Of a stretch of DNA of 64,000 nucleotides, positions 14,379 through 26,480 are shown piece by piece. Under the pieces are notes generated by a model, which worked only from the letters and a program-made list of their open reading frames with translations, searched no databases and was not told the DNA's origin. Within the stretch, counting starts at the first letter, position 1. The number at the start of each line of letters is the position of its first letter. Made by a program: the position numbers and the translations under genes. This stretch comes from Neospora caninum Liverpool (taxonomy: Eukaryota > Apicomplexa > Conoidasida > Eucoccidiorida > Sarcocystidae), in the NCBI RefSeq assembly GCF_000208865.1, contig NC_018389.1:806001-870000 (forward strand), written 5' to 3'.

Positions 14379-17371
14379 TATTCGTATCTGAGATTTCGGT
14401 GGAGTCTCTCAAGCGCTCTTCCACAATGTGTCGTCGCTACTCTGGGGCCCAGAGGGAGTATCCGGATCCTCGCAGAGTTTGTATACATATGTGTCTTTAA
14501 TCCAACTACACCGGAAACAGGTGGATTTGTTTCTCTTCCTTTTCTCGCTCATCGTCTCTCTCGCTCTGTTGTCAAAGGACCGTGCTGTTTCGTGTCACTT
14601 TTCTGTCTTCTCTCTCTCTGCTGCGTCCCTCGTTTCCTCCTGGGTATATCCTTCGCCTTCGCGCCCCGGCTCGCGGCGATTTCGCCGCTCTCTCCATCGT
14701 CACCTGCGGACTTCTCATCTGCATGCACGCTCTCTCTTCAGCAAAGGCTGCACGCACTTGCGACTCGCGCGCTTCCGGATGCCGGGCGCTTCCGCTTTTC
14801 CCTGTCTCTTTCGAATCGCTCAGCTGTAGAGACACCCAGCGTATCTGTGTTCCGGCGGCCTTCTTCTCTCCCTCGCTGTGTGCAGTCTCCTCGAGGCGGC
14901 CAAGAACCGCAGCCACATTCTGTTGATTTGCATGACGAACGCGGCTCTCGACTCGGTCCTCCTCAAGCTCCGGTTCGAGTGTCAGTACACCGACTTTGTT
15001 CGCATCGGTCGCCTCTCAGAGACGCACCCGCTGCTTCTCCCTCACGCAGTGTCGAGCAGCAAAGACAGAGCCTTGGCGATTCAGGAATGGAGACGGCTTC
15101 TCCACAAATTTCTCGTGAACGACGCGAAACAACCCCCGAACCAACCGGCCTCTCAAGCGTCTTCGTACAGTCCTTCTGTTTCCCCTTCTACGGCGGAGAA
15201 CATCGAAGTCAGCACGGCGCATGCACGGGAAGAAGACGCGTCTTCGATGTCGGACATGGCTGCCTCGCTGCTGGCCCGAATCGACGAAGGGACTTTTCCT
15301 CCAACGATGCCGGTACGACTCTTTTTTTCTCGGCGCCTTCGCGAAGCGACCACCACGTTTTCTGTCATTTCGCTCTTCTTCTCGCCTGCCTTTTTTTCCT
15401 CTGTCGCAAGGCGCAGCTTCTTCACAGGCACCGCGCCCTGTCGCGCGTGAGTCAAAACGGTGTTGTGGTTCTCTCCCCTCTCTCGCTTTTACTTTCGAGC
15501 TTCTCGCCGTCGCTTGCTGACCCTCCCTTCCGCGTCTCTTGTTCTCGCGAATGCCTTCTCCTCCCTCCGCGTTTTGTGTGTGTCTGCAGCAATGGAAGCG
15601 CGTGCGCCTCTTTGCAGCGACGTGCAGCGCGGCTGGCTGCTCGGACGTCTTTTTGTCTTCCGTTGCTCCTTCGGGGGCGACGTCCGGTGGCCTGGCGACG
15701 CCGTTTGTCTTTCTGGATGAGGCGACGCAGGCGCCCGAGTCTCTCGTCGTCTCCATTTTGTCGCGGTTCTCTGCGCAGCGGCTACTGCAAGTCGGCGACT
15801 CAAAGCAACTGCCGCCTGTGGTGAAAGTCCCCGGCGCTCCCTTCAGCTGCTCTTTGTTTTCGCGATTGCTGCCGGTCTACTTGGCGAGCGCGCGGCGCCT
15901 GTCGGCGACCAGGCGGGGCCCGGAGAGCCAGGCCTCAGTCGCTCCGGCGCCGCAGACCGTCGCGAAGAAGGAAGGCGAGAAACAGTGGGAGAAGCACTTG
16001 TCGCCCATCGCGAAAAGGAACGCATCGGCTTCAGACGCTCTGCGAGGATATGGAGCGGAAGACGTGGCCGACGCGGCTTCTCGTTCGGCATCCCGTTCCG
16101 CTGCTCGAGGTCGAGACACAGCCAGCTTCTTCTCTGCCGTTCTTCTCCTGCGCACACAGTACCGGTGCCATCCTGTCATTGCTCGTCTCTGCAGCCGCAT
16201 GTTTTACGGCGAGAACTACGTGAAGAATGGCGTCTCTGGAGCCGAGCGTCTCCCGCCAGGGCCCTCGTCCTTTGGTGGGCCACTCTGTTGCATCAGCGTC
16301 CGAGGCAGCCTCGAGAGTCGCGAGGGGAAGAGCTTTGTGAACTGGAGAGAAGCCTTCGTCGTCGCGACAATCCTCCGCACTGTCCTGGAGAAGTCTTTCA
16401 TTTTCGAAACGAACACGCAGACCGCGAAAACCCCGCAAGCGACGCTCTCTGTCTCGTCGCTCGCCTACCCGGCCGGTGCGTCTCTCTCTCCTCACTCGTC
16501 GGTGGATTCTCCTCTGTCTTCTTCCTCGTCTTCTTCTTCCCTGTCTTCTTCCTCGTCTTCTTCTTCCCTGTCTTCTTCTTCCTCGTCTTCTCTTTCGTCT
16601 GTCTCTTCTCTCTCTTGTGCGTCTTCCTTGGAGTTTTTCACAAAGCGTCCGCTCCGGCCGTCGGAGGTGGGCGTGATTTGCCTGTATCGAAGCCAAGTCT
16701 CGTGCGTTGAGCGCGCGTTGAAGAAAGTTCTTCCGGCGGCGGTTGTCAAGGCGATCCAGATCTCGACGGTCGACGCGTTTCAGGGGGGGGAGAAGGAGTT
16801 GATTCTTCTCTCTTGCGTGCGGACGACGGCGTCCTTCCTGGACCGGAACTCGGAGAGAGACAAGACGTCTTTCCGGCACGCCGGCGAGCGACGAGGCCCC
16901 GGCATGGCGGCGAACCCAGCAATTCGAGACGGCGAGGAGCGAGGGCGACCTCGACCGCATGCAGAGCCCGCCCCGAGCGCGGCGCTGTCTGGCGACCGGG
17001 AAAACGGAAACCCCAGTCACGGCGCAGAGACAGCAGCCGCGGCAAGGCAGACAGAAGACGAGAGACAAATCTCCCGCGCGCTGACAGAGGAAGGACAGCC
17101 AAGGGACGCGAGAGGCGAGAAGACCCAGCAGGACTGCGCAACACGAGACGCCGGGGACGCGCTGCGCCTGCTAAAAGAAGACGCGCCGGAAGAGGATGGC
17201 GATCCTGGGAAGAGCGACAAAGGGAAAGACTTCATCAACTGCCAGAAAAGAATGAATGTCGCCTTTAGCCGAGCGAGGCGGCAACTCGTGATTGTGAGTC
17301 ACGACGCTCTCTTCCAGAGCCACCCAGCGTGGCGAGAGCTGTGGCAGTCGAGCACCAAACTGTTTCTTTGA
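4934..17371 (+). CDS. ZGRF1-type SF1 DNA helicase, 11 exons
   Basis: Exons: 4934-5169, 5695-8048, 8453-8718, 9074-9254, 9655-9833, 10407-10827, 11361-11695, 12396-12641, 13133-14274, 14886-15312, 15590-17371. All phases join and the sum is 7,569 nt (2,522 aa). Exon 1 plus the start of exon 2 encode a DUF2439 domain (about residues 5-95; Tyr-Thr-x-Gln-Lys, then Trp-Lys-Asp-Gly). A long disordered region follows. The C-terminal third is a UPF1-like superfamily 1 helicase: P-loop GVFGAGKSS (about 1768), motif Ia around MTNAALD, DEAT (about 1972), GDSKQLPP (about 1998), TQYRCHP (about 2119), STVDAFQGGEKE (about 2320) and a final motif at KRMNVAFSRARR (about 2482). The combination matches ZGRF1, a nuclear 5'-3' helicase of interstrand-crosslink and recombination repair. 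I see no GRF zinc finger. The least certain junctions are the exon 2 donor and the exon 3 acceptor (8539 is an alternative). Confidence 0.85.
10034..10059. repeat. (TA)n microsatellite in helicase intron 5
   Basis: An uninterrupted AT/TA run of about 26 bp, between the donor after 9833 and the acceptor before 10407. It is one of many similar tracts in introns and spacers of this window. Confidence 0.9.
11179..11238. repeat. Degenerate (TA)n/(TAAA) tract in helicase intron 6
   Basis: About 60 bp of nearly pure A/T made of TATA, TAAA and TAAGT units, between exons 6 and 7. Confidence 0.85.
11772..11820. repeat. (TA)n tract in helicase intron 7
   Basis: A (TA) run of about 27 bp continuing into TACATA/TATACG variants, starting 76 bp after the end of exon 7. 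Confidence 0.88.
14313..14378. repeat. (GATA)n tetranucleotide array, about 16 copies
   Basis: A perfect tetranucleotide repeat of about 66 bp that begins only about 38 bp after the exon 9 splice donor (14275) of the helicase gene, in intron 9. Likely length-polymorphic between isolates. Confidence 0.95.
16513..16616 (+). repeat. Poly-serine coding repeat inside the helicase core
   Basis: Imperfect tandem units of about 27 nt (TCT/TCC/TCG serine codons punctuated by CTG) encode a serine tract of about 35 residues, within exon 11 between the TQYRCHP motif and motif V. The frame runs through without a stop and no intron is needed, so this is read as a low-complexity insertion in the second RecA-like lobe. 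Confidence 0.85.
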
Positions 17372-20103
17372 ACGAAACGCGCATCCACACAGAGAAGCGC
17401 AGCTCGGATCTCTTTCGCATTGCCTTTCTTGTCGCCAGGCGTTGTCAACCGCTTTCCTCTTCGGAATCTTGCGTGTGTCTGTGCACACACGAACCTCTCT
17501 GCATGTGCGCCTGTTTGCCGCATGGGGGTGCGCAAGCGCCACGAGCAGTTTCCTCCCCGGCCGTCCGCCGTTCCGTCCGCAAACCGCTTCGTCGAATCCT
17601 TTTCTTTCCCGTGGGTAGTGCAGCTCTTCATATGAACTGAAAGTAGTAAAATATGCGCTGTTTCCCAAGACGGTAGTGCGTTCTCAGCTGCCGAGAGCGA
17701 TTTCAGGGTCCTTTGTAGGAGACGTCCTCTTTGTACAAGCTGCGTAGGCGCCCCCAAAGTCGGAGATTCGCGGAAAACGTGAACATGCCTAGCGGCCGCT
17801 ACAGGCGGCGACTGGGCTTCTCGGCAAAGTTCCCCAGTTTGTGTACAAGACAAACGCATGCCAAGGCCATTCCCGTTTGTTCCGGGTTCGACGAGATTCG
17901 ACTGCTCCGCTGTTTAGCCTCACGGGTGTTTCCAGTCCTCCCCACCTCTACATTTTTCAGTAGTGAAAACGGAACCGAACATGTCGAACGCGTCATGGTC
18001 GAGCAGCCGTCGAGAAATGAGAGGGAAACGGGTGGGAAGAAGAGCTTTCTGTAACGGGGAGTGCCTCGAAAGCACCTCTGCGTGAACGCAGCCTGATCGC
18101 GTCTTCCAAGCACGTGTCTTCACCTCTGCGTGTACCTCCGTTCCCCAAACATGCCTCGTTTCGGTTTCGGACACAGCCAGAAGGGGACGGAACGGCGGGA
18201 GTAGCGTTCCTCTCCGGTTTTAGGAAATCTACGCGATGTCTGTACTGCCTCTCTCCGTGTTGAGCAAGCAGTCACAACTATATCCACATACCTACTTATT
18301 CATGCCCTATAGGTTGTTAGAGTTGTCGTACTTTTCTTCCACATTGGCGCATTCGTGGGCAGATCGATATTTGCATAGAAGTGTGGAATTTTGTTTACAT
18401 GGGTAAACGGATGTGTCTGGTTACGCAGAGTCAGGCAGAGCTGTGTGTATGCATGTGTACAGAGAAGTGTGTGTATGTGGAGATTCCTCCGCGTTTCTAG
18501 GACCTCTGAGGCAAAAAAGACTGGTTTTCGGAACCCCCTCGAGGTCGGCCGCGTCCGAATCGAACGCTGTCGCCTTCCCTCTGCTGCTCTGCATGCAACC
18601 CAAGGGTATACGGCGTGTGCTTGCGTGGGAGTGTGTCAGGGAAAGGGAAGAAAACTTCTCACTTTCCCGTAAGACCACTTTTGGCACACACGGTGACAGA
18701 CTACTCAACACGGTACGTCACCGGGCTCGCTCAGCAAGACAAGAAGCCGCTCGTCCTTTCTCCGTAAAAAGCACAACCCGTGCCAAAAAGCGCACCCCAC
18801 TCTCGGAGACCGCTTTCGCCAGAGGAGATGAGTACGGTTGGTACGGCTGGCACAAGGCAAAAACCCTGAAAACGCGTCCGGGGAAATCGGCGGAGCCGCC
18901 GAAACCGCGACGACCGTTTCGTCCGGGTGTCACTACACCTCGCGTTCTTCGAAGGGAGCGCCGCGTTTTCCCTTTTTGCTCTCTTGAAAGACAACTCGGC
19001 ATATTTTCCTCATTTCCCGCGGAAAACTCGGCAAAAAGGCAGCGGGAAACCTCTGCCGCGCGCGGCATACGTGGCGTGGAAGAATCCTGCGCGCTCTCCG
19101 CGCAGAAGACGCCAGGAGGCGGGAGAAGGGGGGAGGCGGGTGAAGACAAAGAGCGCGACGGGAGACCGCCGCCGAGGTGGTTTTCTGTGACTTCTTCCGG
19201 TCGAAAGATGGATTCCTCCTGAGTTTTCTTCCCTGGAAACCCTCGAAATAGCCGCGCGCAAAGGTCTCCTTCCCGGTTTCGGCCCAGTCTACCAGAGGAA
19301 AGGCTGCCGGGCGACCGTCTCGCTTTCTTTTCAGTCTCCGCCGCCGACGCACGTGTGTCCTGGAATGACGAGTCTCGCATCTGTCTCTCGCTTCTCGGTT
19401 ACCTCGGAGACTGCCCTCCAGCGCGAGGCGGCTTTTTTGCACACCCGATCTTTGCTTTCCGTTTCCGGGATCTGTGTTTCTACTGACTTCCGCAGGCCGG
19501 AAAGAGGTTTCTGTTCTTCGCACACGCGCCGCTTTTCTCGCTGTTAGTCGCTTTTCCAGACCGATCGTTTCCTCTCGCCATATCTTCGGGGGCGACGGCG
19601 CGCGCACATCGCTCTCGGTTGCCCCGCTCTCTCGCGAGAACGTATACGAGGAAAACTCCCTGCAGGTCGTCTTCACCCCTTCCCAAGCAGAAGCCTTTTC
19701 CTCAGCCGAAAGCTCTTCTTGTCTTTTCTGCTCGTCGACCTCGACCGCCTTTTTTCCGCGGCGTCGCCACACTGATCTCTCTTGTCTTCACCGCCGGCCT
19801 CTCCGCTCGCTGCCAGGGTCGTCACCGGGGAGCCGAAACAGAAAGCCGCAGTTTCCGGCGCTTCTACTTGCGTGAAGCGACGGGCGCGAACTGCAGCGGA
19901 AAACGCGCCAAGCGCGCAGCGCCTCTCCTCTCGGCCTCCAACTCGAAAGTTACAAACTACAGGCAGGAGGCGCGTCGGAGGGAAGAAAGCGGGCGGTCAC
20001 CACGGGGCTGTTCTGCACAGGAAGGCGAGGAGACGAAGGCGACACGCGCGGAGAGAAGGTGAAATCGCGACACACGCCCGATTTCCAAAAGTTGAGAAAG
20101 ACG
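17372..20103. other. Spacer with no supported gene
   Basis: Between the helicase stop and the next convincing start I see only short overlapping frames. The longest plus-strand one (18413-19222) has no domain, and its minus-strand counterparts are equally long, which is typical of GC-rich shadow frames. This stretch probably contains the helicase 3' UTR and the promoter and 5' UTR of the following gene. Confidence 0.5.
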
Positions 20104-23100
20104 ATGGCATTCGCGTGCGCGGGGCCTCGCGAGGAGTCCTCTTGTCCCTCCGATTCCTCGGCTGGCTTCTCGTGTTTCGGCCCCGCGTCTCTCGCGTTCG
20201 ATCTCTCGTCCTCTCTCAGTCCCGGCTGTTCGTCTCGCGTTCCCCCGCTGCTGCCTTCTTCTCTCCTCGACGCGTCGTCTTCGCTCCCTCCTCTGTGGGT
20301 CGGATCTCCGTCTTCGGGATCTTCTCTCTCTCCGCATCTCGCCGGGGCTTCTTTCCCCTGTACGTACACCGCGTCGCTCCCTCCGGAAGTCTCCTCCCCT
20401 CCCCTGCCTCTCACGCCTTCCGCGAACGACTCGCCGCAGGTCTGCTCGTCTCCCTGCTTCTCTTCCTCGCCGCACTCCGCCGCCTCGCCCTCGCCGCGGG
20501 GTCCGGCTTCTGCCTTCTCGTCGCTCTCGGCGCCTGCAACTCCCCCCGCTGGCTTCTCGCCTTCCGGGGCGGGCCAGGCCTTCCCAAAACACGCGCCTCT
20601 CTCGGCGGCGCCGACCCAGCCTCTCCCCCCCTCGCCCCTGGCCTTCGAAGAGGTTCGCCTTTTGCCCTTCCTGTGCAGTCGGGTGTACATCGAGTTCAAC
20701 TCCGACGCCGCGCTGCCTCCAGAAGTCCGCCTGGCCCTCCGCTACCCACACGGCTACGAATTCCCGCTCCCTGCCAAGAAGGCGAAAGTTGGAAAGCTCG
20801 AGGCGAAGTGCAAATCCGAGAAGGACGCCGAGGCCAGAGCCGGGTCGCGGCGAGAAGACGCCCCGAAGCCGAGCGGGAACTCCGCGCAGGCGCCGGCGAA
20901 AGAAGGGAAGGAAAACGAACGCCCCGAAGAGGCAGGAAGAAGTACACACGGTACGCCACAGAAAACGAATCCGCCTTCAAGTCGCAACACACGAGACAGC
21001 GGGAAACAGAAAGCTGAAACCAGAAACAGAGACCGGTGCGCGAAACGGACAGCGACACAGATGCGGCAATCGAAAAACGAGAGAGAAAGTACGGAAGGGC
21101 GTTTTTGTACATTTGGTGAGTCATGTCCCTCTCGCATCGACGTCTGTTCTTCTGCTTTGTCAGCGCTCGTCCCCCAGAAAGGACCAGATCCGCAGTCGCC
21201 GCTGCTCAGTCAAGGATGCGGGCGGTTGAAAGGCAAAAGCTGCCTGTGTGCCGCGTGTCGCCTCGCTCGCGCTCTGGAAGAGGCGTCGAGTCTCCTGAGG
21301 CCCTTTGGACTCTCGATTGTTAAAAATGCGAGTTTCTTCCAGCAGAGCGAAGGCCTGTCGTCTTCGTCGCCGAAGCTCGCCTCGCCTGCCTGTCCTTCGC
21401 TCTCGACTCTGCCTCCCTCGTTTGTCCTCCCTCCGTCGCATGTCCACGGCGCCTCGCCGGAGAACGATGCGGGTCTAGCTCTCGTCCCCTACTCTCCTCC
21501 ACCGCCTTTCTCGTCTTCTCTCCCTCTCTTCTCTGCGTTTCAAGCGTCTCCGTCTTGGCCCGCCGCTTCGCGTCCGACCGACGCCGCGACCGTGGTGTGC
21601 ACAGACCCCGGAAAGCTCTTTGCTCCCCTTGCCGGCGCCTCGCGCTGTCCTCGCGCCTCCTCACATTCTTCCCCGTCGCCCGCGCTCCCCCTAGACCTCT
21701 TGCACGAAGTCGTCAACGAGGTGAAAAAGGCCCTGACGTCGTTCGTGCTCCGAGCTCGGCCGCCGCCCGGGCCGATTGGGTCAGTGCGAGCGCTCGCGCT
21801 CCGCTCCAAGTCTTCGCTCTCTGCTGTCTCTTCCTTGCAGTCGTTCGGCGCACCGGGATCTGGGGCCCGAGCGGAGGCGCCGCAGATTCGCGTGCGCGTC
21901 GCCTCGCGGTCTTCCGGTTCGCGCCCGCCGGCTGGGGGCGACAAGGCGGGCCAGGGAGACGGGGCTGGGGGTGCGCGCGGCGCGGTCGAAGGCGAGGACG
22001 AGAAACGCGCCTTCTACGCCGGTGCCAAGCCGGAGAGCAAGGCAGGGAGGAAAGAAGAAGACGAGAGCCTCTACGACTCGGATGCCGACACGATGGAGGG
22101 GTGGATCGACGCCATCATTCAACTCCACGACATGCAACACGAAGAGCGGCAGGCTCTCGTCGTCAGCAATCACTACGCCGGGATCTTCACCAGCAAACGC
22201 GTCATTCTAACCTACACTAGCCACGAATTCAGGTAAGCACCTCTCGCAGAGAATCGACACGCAAACCACGCGCAGGGAAGGAGAGGACGAGGAAACAAAA
22301 GAAAGCGAAGAAGAGAAAAAGAAGAAGAAGAATGCGAAGAAGGAGAAGAGGAAGAATGTGAAGAAGGGAGAAGAAGAATGCGAAGGAGAAGAAGACGAAG
22401 AAGAAGAGCGGAGTTTCGAAGTAGGAGACAGCAGGGAGGTGGCGAGACACCAGAGAAGAGGCCAGGCGTTTTCCTGAAATGCGATGTGCGCGGTCTGTTC
22501 TCAAGAGGAGAAAGCCACGAGTGAACGCAAAACGCAGCAGCGGGAGGAAACAGCCAAGAAACCTGAAAGGTAGACGCTCCCGCATCACTGAGCTGTAAGG
22601 CGAGAAAACCGACCCTGCCGAAATGAAAAAAACACAATGCATCCCTGTCCGCGACGATGTGTGTCCTGTAGGAATCTCCTCTTGCGAGACCCGAGCCTGA
22701 AGTTCTCTTCGCTCTACGGCCCGAGATACGCGACGGAGACGGTCCCAGACGCTTCGCTTGCCCCGCCTCTCTCGGCCGCCGCGTGGATGGCGCTGCAGAA
22801 GAGGACGCGCAGCGCAGTGAACGACACACTACAGCTCGTCCCCGGCTTTGCCCTCAAAACGCTCTTCTTCGAAGGTGAGGGACAGCTGCGTTTTTCCGGA
22901 GCCAGGCAAACGCTCTTCCTTGTGTTCGCGCTTTGCGTTTCGTCGCAACTTTCTCAGCGGCAGAGAGGCGCAAGAAGGGGCGGAGGCGCCTAAATGTTTG
23001 GTTTGGAACGGGACCAGTCTGCTGGCTCTCCCTATCGAGCTCGGTCTCTCTGTACAGAGTTGCGTTCGCGTCTGGGCCTCTCGAATCTGCGCTTCGAGAA

Positions 23101-26100
23101 ACCCTCGCGCCTGTAGAGGAATATGCATGGATCGAATTGCAATCGTATCCGTATCGACATCTAGATATATATATATATATTGAGAGAGCGAGAAAGAGGA
23201 AAAGATGAATATAGACACGCATATATATATATATATATATGTACGAGGCACCGCTTGATGTTTTTCAGGATCTTCGGCGGAAGTTAGACCGCTGCTTCGT
23301 CTTCTTCGTCGCCACGCGTCGGCGTCTCTTTCCTCGGCGGCTTCTTTGGGCGTCAACTCTTTTTCGTCTTTCGCGTCTTTCCGGGAGGCGGCGAAAACGT
23401 CGCTGCCGTCGTTGAAGCGCGAGCGAGAGAACGGGGACAAGGCCCGCTGCAGGCAGACGCGAGAGAGCGAGAAAGAAGAAAGCGACGAAGAGGCAGAACC
23501 CGACAAGCTGAAACTGAGAGAAGAGGAAAAGAAGGGAAAGGAAAGACACTCCGACGCCTGTGGGGCACCGTCGGGACAGGATAGACCTGTCTTAACGAGA
23601 CCTCTGAAGGTAACGTCTCTCAGTCGCGAGATCCGCAAGGGGCTGCGGCAGTCAAGAGACTCGAAAGCCGCCTTTCTTCTCGGCACTCAGAGTGACACGT
23701 ACAGGAACGAAAACACATACATACAAACAAACATATATGCAAATAAGCATATATACAAATACGTGTGTGTGTGTGTGTGTAGATGTACACACATATACAT
23801 ATAACTTTGAAATTTTGTGTCTTTACGGCTTGGAAGTGTTTTTGAGCACGTCTCCTCGGGTCAATGCGACCAAGGTCGGTCCGTGTCGTAGCGCGACGCT
23901 GAGATTCTTTTGTGTGTTGAAGCTTGATCTGGAGATCGTCGTCTTCTCCCACGATATTAAGAGCCACGGCGATGTATCTGGTGCACTGCATACGTTCAAA
24001 ACGATTGTACAGAGACAGCACGCATAGCGTCATAAGTAAGAAGAGCGTGAAATGCGTGTGCATTTCTTGTTTCCACTTCCAGCGTGATGTCTCCTTTTAT
24101 CTCCTTTTGTCTCCTTTAGGTCTTTTTGTTAGTGGCCTCGTTCCCGGTGAGGAACAGCCGTGTTCGCGTGGCGCGTGCAGAAATCGACGACCGAGCTGTC
24201 GAGGATCTAGTCACGAGGAAAGTAAGACAATTCCTTTCCTCCCTCAGAATCATAACCTGTCTTAAGTATTTCTCAACATCTACATATATATGCGCGCGTC
24301 TGTCGTTATGTAGACGTGCATTTGTGTATGTATGCATGCGGTCGCCTTGAACCACGCGACTCACCTTGCACGCATGCAAATAAGTATCCCGAAGCCTGTG
24401 CACAGGTATACGGGCATGCACGTATATGAATTCACTTCGGCGTTTGTGCAATTTTATGACTTCGAATCGCCACGAGGATCCACGCTCCCCAAGCCCCTTC
24501 GGAGCACAAAGGCCCTGCCTAATGTGTCTACCGGAGCCTGTGTCCACCCATATATGCATATATATATATATATATATTGGCATTCATTGGGGCTGCTCTG
24601 CTTCTCTAGAGAGACTGATGTCTCTGTTTTTTCTGTTTCGCGCACGCGTTCCGGGACAGCAAACGGCGGTCGCCCCTCCAGGCGAGAACGGCGGTGTGTG
24701 TGTGTGTGGTGTCTCTCTGCTGTCTCCGTGTCTGCAGGCGACAAAGCGCGTGAAGATTCGCGGCTCAGTGCTGCCTCTGGGTCTCTCTCGCCTCCTGCGC
24801 GCCTTTGCCTTCCTCGGCGGAGTCTCCCTGTCCCCTGAGCTGGGGTGTCCCTGGCGCAGCGGCCGCTTGGACGCGAAACTGCGACCCGACGGCGCGCGCC
24901 CGGAAGAAGGGTGCGACGCCTTGGGATGCGAGAAGTCCGACAGAGGCGCTCTGAGCGAATCTGGAAACAAGTGCCTCGTCCTGCCTGATTTGTCGCTCCT
25001 CTTCGTCTATAAGCCGCAGCCCCACGCCGGCGCACCGTTTGCAGATGAGGAACTCCTGCTCTGCGCGCCTCACCGACTGGTAAGTCTCGCGGGGAGAAAA
25101 AGCGGAAGTTTGGGAGAGGCGTGTCTGGATCTAGAGCCCAGCGACGCCGCCTCGGGGGCGACACGCGGATCGCGGCGAACCGCGGGTTGCGTTTTCTTCT
25201 TTTTCACTCCCACTTTTTCTGCTACCCTTGTTGCAGGGGAGGCTCCAGCTTTGTGTGTGTGTGTGTGTGTGGGNNNNNNNNNNNNNNNNNNNNNNNNNNN
25301 NNNNNNNNNNNNNNNNNNNNNNNNNNNNNNNNNNNNNNNNNNNNNNNNNNNNNNNNNNNNNNNNNNNNNNNNNTTTTTGGGGGGGGGGGGGGGGCTGGGC
25401 AGGCAGAAGATAGTGGTGAGGAAATAAGAGTGCATGCGAGCGAGAGAGACGGAGAAAGAAACAGCAGAGATGGAGAGATAACGTGAGAAGGAAGTGGTGC
25501 GCATGCAGCCTTCTCCACAGCGGGTTCTAGAGTGTCGCACACAGAACAGACCTCGTTCCTTTCTTCGCGATTGCGTGTCGAACGTGCCTCGGTCTGGGGA
25601 TGTGTCTTCGCCATGCCCGGTCGATTCACGCCGAGGGTACCGACAGAGAGAGACAGCCGAAACCCCTAAGAAGCCTGTTCGCGAGAAGAATGTCGGATCC
25701 TTTGTCTCTTGTTAAAGGAAGACTTTTCGTCCTTCTCAGAGGGTGTGCATGCTTAGCTCTGGGGCAATCCGCTGTTGCTTACCCCAAAGGGAAACGACTA
25801 TGCGTGTGCCTCTCGAGGACTCCATTTCGCAACAGTGGTTTCTGCTTCCGCGTCGTCGTCTGCTTCCACCTGTCTCTGTTGTTCGTTTCCTATGCTCCCC
25901 CGTTCTCTCTTGCGCGGACTTCCCGTCCCTCTTCTTCTCTGGATGTCGTTTGTTTTCTCTCCCTCCCTCTCGTTCTCTCCTTCGTCTTCGACTTCCTCTC
26001 AATCCTTCCTCCTTGGCTGTTTCGTCGGTTCCGTTTGTCTACACGTCGCGGCCTTTCTCCCTGTTTTGTTCGCGGCCTGTCGCCACGGTTTGTTCGCGAT

Positions 26101-26449
26101 TCTGTGTCCCTTTCCGCACTTCTCCGTTGTGTCTGCTGTCTCTGCCTCTCGCCCTGCTCCAGATCCTCAACCGCCGCTTCTCGCGCTGCCGGCCTCGGAA
26201 GAGGCTCGAGATCATTACCCCGCCCTTGCGCTCCTCGACGCGGCCTTCTTGAACTCAGTCCGCGAGGAACTGTCCGGAGTCTGCTGCGTGGGACACTCCC
26301 TCACTCCTGCCGAGGGCGAAATTCTCACAGTAAGATACCCCCGCGGAAGCGAAATAACCACGCGCAAATTCCACAGCCAAACAGAAACATATAGATACAT
26401 TCAAAGAACCAAAAGGAGAGACAAAGCGATGTAAGTGTATGTAGACGCG

Positions 26450-26480
<31 letters not shown>

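Noticed and set aside
19950..20949. Gly/Arg/Glu-rich minus-strand frames (249 and 330 codons)
   Set aside because: They are complements of a Ser/Pro-rich coding strand, and their composition is that of a shadow frame.
19782..21017. A 411-codon plus-strand frame overlapping the first exon of the BRCT-like gene
   Set aside because: Arg/Ser/Leu-rich and domain-free. The alternative frame from 20104 continues into good splice sites and phase-matched exons.
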